Made by a program: the position numbers and the translations under genes. The notes beneath the pieces are model-generated. The model ran no database searches. It had not been told where the DNA came from and saw only the letters and a program-made list of their open reading frames with translations. From an uncultured Clostridia bacterium (GTDB lineage Bacteria > Bacillota > Clostridia > Oscillospirales > CAG-272), in assembly GCA_937914815.1 (NCBI GenBank), contig CALDMI010000101.1, positions 1 to 8,523 of the forward strand: a stretch of 8,523 bases of DNA, read 5' to 3'. Below are positions 6,475 through 8,523 of the stretch, piece after piece (the stretch's first letter is position 1; every line of letters starts with the position of its first letter).

Positions 6475-6654
6475 ATGTTTCAGTGGATAGCCGATAATAT
6501 AGGCACGATAGCGATTTGTGCCATTCTGGTCGCTGTTGTAGCTCTGATTATATTCTCAATGATAAAGGACAGAAAGAAGGGCAAGTCTTCCTGTTCCTGC
6601 GGATGTGAGCACTGTGCGATGTCCGGCTCCTGTCACCCGAAAAAGAAGAAATAA
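6475..6654 (+). CDS. FeoB-associated Cys-rich membrane protein
   Basis: This 59-residue protein fits the FeoB-associated Cys-rich family (Pfam FeoB_associated) found directly after feoB in Firmicutes. One hydrophobic segment (about 8-30, IGTIAICAILVAVVALIIF) is followed by basic residues KDRKKGK, which places the C-terminus in the cytoplasm. The tail has a CSCGCEHC cluster (Cys40, 42, 44, 47), His46, Cys53 and His54, then HPKKKK. AGGAG (6461-6465) stands nine bases before the ATG. It is 44 bases after feoB and 12 before the HMA gene, so it is cotranscribed. The cysteines suggest that it binds Fe2+ emerging from the transporter, or a redox cluster; this is inference, as the family's function is not established. 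Family placement rests on size, layout and position. Confidence 0.88.
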   Translation: MFQWIADNIGTIAICAILVAVVALIIFSMIKDRKKGKSSCSCGCEHCAMSGSCHPKKKK

Positions 6655-6666
6655 GAGGTTTTCGGA

Positions 6667-6936
6667 ATGGTAAAGACTGTACTGAAAATTGACGGTATGG
6701 CGTGCGGAATGTGCGAGGCTCATGTGAATGAGACCGTGCGCAGTTTCTGCCGCGTGAAAAAGGTGACATCCTCATACAAAACGGGAGAGTGTACGGTTCT
6801 CTCGGAGGAGCCCCTTGATACCGAAGGACTGAAGTCCGCTGTTTCGGATACGGGCTACCGCGTCACCGGGGTCAGCGTTTCGGACGCACCGGAGAGCACG
6901 GGATTTTTCGCCCGCCTGTTCGGGAAAAGAGAATAA
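6667..6936 (+). CDS. Heavy-metal-associated (HMA) domain protein, CopZ-like
   Basis: This 89-residue soluble protein opens with VLKIDGMACGMCEAHVNETV, the HMA ferredoxin-like fold with the metal-binding GMxCxxC (Cys13, Cys16). The rest follows the copper-chaperone pattern (hydrophobic strands, an SAVSDTGYRV end near residue 68). A tail of about 20 residues (SDAPESTGFFARLFGKRE) then extends beyond the usual domain. GAGG (6655-6658), directly after the previous stop, serves as ribosome site, so the gene is tightly linked to the Cys-rich gene. HMA proteins with CxxC normally carry Cu(I) or another soft metal. In a ferrous iron operon it might pass metal on or guard against mis-imported copper; that role is inferred. 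The terminator at 6955-6990 ends the operon. Confidence 0.9.
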   Translation: MVKTVLKIDGMACGMCEAHVNETVRSFCRVKKVTSSYKTGECTVLSEEPLDTEGLKSAVSDTGYRVTGVSVSDAPESTGFFARLFGKRE

Positions 6937-6954
6937 AATAATAAAAACGCCAAG

Positions 6955-6990
6955 AAGCGGGGTTCCGGTCAGTTCGGGATCCCGCTTTTT
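6955..6990 (+). terminator. Intrinsic terminator of the feo operon
   Basis: AAGCGGGGTTCC (6955-6966) pairs with GGGATCCCGCTT (6976-6987) over 12 positions, including two G-U pairs, with a nine-base loop. The run TTTTT (6986-6990) follows the GC-rich base of the stem. It lies 18 bases after the HMA stop and before the next promoter, so it separates the iron operon from the dehydrogenase operon. Confidence 0.9.
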
Positions 6991-7048
6991 GTGTGTTTTG
7001 CCCATGATATATCACCCTGAATATATCTTATATGTAAAAATAAACCCC

Positions 7049-7077
7049 TTTACAAATCGGGCGGTTTGTGATAAAAT
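7049..7077 (+). promoter_or_regulatory. Sigma-A promoter of the dehydrogenase-fumC operon
   Basis: TTTACA (7049-7054), 17 bases, then TAAAAT (7072-7077) with an extended -10 TG at 7069-7070. Transcription should start near 7084, immediately before a Rex-like site, leaving a leader of about 75 bases. The -35/-10 spacer contains the near-palindrome ACAAATC-N4-GGTTTGT. Confidence 0.75.
7052..7069. repeat. Near-palindrome in the promoter spacer, half of it repeated downstream
   Basis: ACAAATC (7052-7058) and GGTTTGT (7063-7069) are inverted over seven positions with one mismatch, around four bases, between the -35 and -10. The ten-base word ACAAATCGGG (7052-7061) recurs at 7100-7109. GCGGTTT (7061-7067) is answered by AAACCGC at 7110-7116. 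This could be an operator for a second regulator; nothing identifies which. Confidence 0.35.
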
Positions 7078-7085
7078 AAAGTCGA

Positions 7086-7103
7086 ATGTTAAAAAAATAA
7101 CAA
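7086..7103. promoter_or_regulatory. Rex-like operator
   Basis: ATGTTAA-AAAA-ATAACAA matches 12 of the 14 fixed positions of the clostridial Rex consensus TTGTTAA-N4-TTAACAA. Rex represses fermentation genes when NADH/NAD+ is low and releases DNA when NADH rises. The site starts about two bases after the predicted transcription start, a repressing position, and precedes an NADH-dependent dehydrogenase. This is a strong functional fit. Confidence 0.75.
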
Positions 7104-7157
7104 ATCGGGAAACCGCAAGGGTAAAACCGGAAAACAAGAGAAGCAGGAGTAAAGGCA

Positions 7158-8084
7158 ATGAACAAGATTTCCATCATAGGAACAGGTAGCGTCGGTTCCA
7201 CTATAGCGTACACTCTCACGGTAATGGGCATAGCCTCCGAGATAGTCATGATCGATATCAATAACGAGAAGGCGCTTGGCGAGGCGCTCGATATAAGACA
7301 GGGAACACCGTTCTGCGGCGCATGCTCTGTCTATGCGGGTGATTACCGCGATGCGACCGGCTCCGACATAGTTATCCTTACCTCCGGAATAGCGAGAAAG
7401 CCGGGACAGACGAGGCTTGAGCTCGCGCAGACGAATGTAAACATAACAAAGTCGATAATTCCGCAGATAACGAAGTACGCGCCGAACGCCGTATATATCA
7501 TAGTTTCAAACCCTGTTGATATACTTACATATACATTTATAAAGCTCTCCGGCATACCCGAGCACCGTATACTTGATACCGCGCGCCTGCGCTCCCGTCT
7601 CTCGGAGTATTACAACATAAATCAGGCGAATGTACACGCTTATGTGTTCGGTGAGCATGGCGACTCTTCATTTATTCCGTGGTCTGTCGCGAATATCTCT
7701 AATGTTCCGATCCGCGATTGCGGCAAGCTTCTCATGAACCCCGACGCCCTGACTCCCACTCTTGATTTCGAGGATGTGGAGCAGTATGTCCGCAAGTCCG
7801 GCGCGAGGGTCATAGCACGCAAGGGGGCGACGTTCTATGCCGTTTCTATCTCGGTTTGCCATATCTGCAAGTGCATACTTGCCGGAATAGATACAACTAT
7901 GACCGTGTCGTCCATGATGCACGGAGAGTACGGCGTCGACGATGTATGTCTCAGTACTCTCAATATAGTAGGACTTGACGGCATACGCGGAAAGGTCAAC
8001 GTCCCGCTTACCGATGACGAGGTCGCAAAACTCCGTCACAGCGCGGATACCCTTAAGGGTGTAATGTCTGGTCTTGAAATATAA
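7158..8084 (+). CDS. Lactate/malate dehydrogenase family NAD enzyme, likely malate-type
   Basis: This 308-residue cytoplasmic 2-hydroxyacid dehydrogenase interconverts a 2-oxoacid and its L-hydroxyacid with NADH. The Rossmann start is GTGSVG (8-13), with Asp33 for NAD. The mobile loop IARKPGQTR (78-86) carries Arg80 and Arg86. NPVD has Asn118, LDTARLR has Asp140 and Arg143, and GEHGDSS has the catalytic His167. Overall it looks like the clostridial L-lactate dehydrogenases, but residue 80 occupies the position of Gln102 in lactate enzymes, and Arg there marks malate dehydrogenases. The spacing Asn118-Asp140 is 22 rather than the usual 28: six residues corresponding to VIGSGT are absent after Arg137. 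AGGAG lies eight bases before the ATG, and fumC follows in 10 bases. Family is certain; substrate is uncertain (malate favoured), and activity is open because of the missing loop. Confidence 0.9.
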   Translation: MNKISIIGTGSVGSTIAYTLTVMGIASEIVMIDINNEKALGEALDIRQGTPFCGACSVYAGDYRDATGSDIVILTSGIARKPGQTRLELAQTNVNITKSIIPQITKYAPNAVYIIVSNPVDILTYTFIKLSGIPEHRILDTARLRSRLSEYYNINQANVHAYVFGEHGDSSFIPWSVANISNVPIRDCGKLLMNPDALTPTLDFEDVEQYVRKSGARVIARKGATFYAVSISVCHICKCILAGIDTTMTVSSMMHGEYGVDDVCLSTLNIVGLDGIRGKVNVPLTDDEVAKLRHSADTLKGVMSGLEI

Positions 8085-8094
8085 GGAGGGCAGC

Positions 8095-8523
8095 ATGGAA
8101 TACCGTATAGAGCACGATTCAATGGGCGAGGTAAAGGTCCCCGCCGATAAGCTCTGGGCGGCGCAGACAGAGCGCAGCCACGAGAATTTCAGAATAGGCG
8201 TCGGCATTGAAACCATGCCGAGAGAGATAACTCATGCTTTCGGAATACTGAAGAAAGCGGCGGCTCTTGCAAACTCGGAGCTCCGCCCGGAGAAGATGAC
8301 CGCCGAGAAGCTTGACGCTATATCCCGCGCGTGTGACGAGGTCATCGCCGGGGAACTGAATGACAATTTCCCGCTTGTAGTATGGCAGACCGGCTCGGGC
8401 ACACAGTCCAACATGAATGCCAACGAGGTTATAGCAAACCGGGCAAATCAGATAGCGGGAAAGAAGCTCTGCCACCCGAACGACGATATAAATATGAGCC
8501 AGTCCTCAAACGACACCTTCCCC
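8095..8523 (+). CDS. fumC: Class II fumarate hydratase (5' part, cut by the window edge)
   Basis: FumC interconverts malate and fumarate without an iron-sulfur cluster. The first 143 residues, of about 460 in the family, are visible. The opening [26 protein letters not shown] is typical of fumarase rather than aspartase. [14 protein letters not shown] (Thr103) is the substrate-binding signature, and [14 protein letters not shown] (127-140) contains the second-site His127/Asn129/Asp130 and the active-site SSN (137-139). Five residues fewer than in E. coli FumC lie between Thr103 and His127, as in many Firmicutes. AAGGAGG stands directly after the dehydrogenase stop and just before the ATG, with 10 bases between the genes, so the two are cotranscribed under the same promoter and Rex-like site. 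The pairing suggests a short oxaloacetate-malate-fumarate branch. Confidence 0.95.
   Translation, partial: MEYRIEHDSMGEVKVPADKLWAAQTERSHENFRIGVGIETMPREITHAFGILKKAAALANSELRPEKMTAEKLDAISRACDEVIAGELNDNFPLVVWQTGSGTQSNMNANEVIANRANQIAGKKLCHPNDDINMSQSSNDTFP

Noticed and set aside
7006..7027. GATATAT / ATATATC inverted repeat after the feo terminator
   Set aside because: Low-complexity AT sequence upstream of the -35; too weak to call an operator.

Overview
The window looks like chromosomal DNA of an anaerobic, mid-GC Firmicute, most likely a gut-type Clostridia lineage (Oscillospiraceae/Ruminococcaceae-like). This rests on strong AGGAGG-type ribosome sites, a ferrous-iron operon of the feoA-feoA-feoB-small Cys-rich protein type, a Rex-like operator, and protein sequences of clostridial character. 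Taxonomy is inferred; there is no rRNA or tRNA in the window.

Left block (about 1-3012, minus strand): a compact operon reading right to left. It holds a short DtxR-type metalloregulator, two tandem DHH/DHHA1 phosphoesterases of the NrnA type, and SurE, which runs off the left edge. Regulator/DHH and DHH/surE overlap by ATGA, and the two DHH genes are 24 bases apart, so the unit is almost certainly cotranscribed and partly translationally coupled. All three enzymes belong to metal-dependent nucleotide phosphohydrolase families.

Divergent control region (3013-3330): it holds a sigma-A promoter on each strand and two copies of the inverted repeat GTTAGC-N4-GCTAAC that start exactly 100 bp apart. 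One copy is near the middle of the region and one is just downstream of the rightward promoter. They are the best candidates for operators of the adjacent DtxR-type regulator, whose metal ligands look like the iron type (Met10, Cys101, Glu104, His105).

Middle block (3331-6936, plus strand): feoA1, feoA2, feoB (848 aa with a large acidic insertion after the first membrane segment), a 59-aa single-pass Cys-rich FeoB-associated protein, and an 89-aa heavy-metal-associated (HMA) domain protein. The block ends in a strong intrinsic terminator at 6955-6990. Together these form a ferrous iron import unit with accessory metal-handling proteins.

Right block (7049-8523, plus strand): a promoter, a Rex-like operator, a lactate/malate dehydrogenase family gene and the start of fumC (class II fumarase, cut by the right edge). 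The dehydrogenase carries Arg at the residue that separates malate from lactate enzymes. With fumC 10 bases downstream, this points to a redox-regulated oxaloacetate-malate-fumarate segment. The same enzyme lacks six residues of a highly conserved active-site loop.

No mobile element, CRISPR array, rRNA or tRNA was seen.
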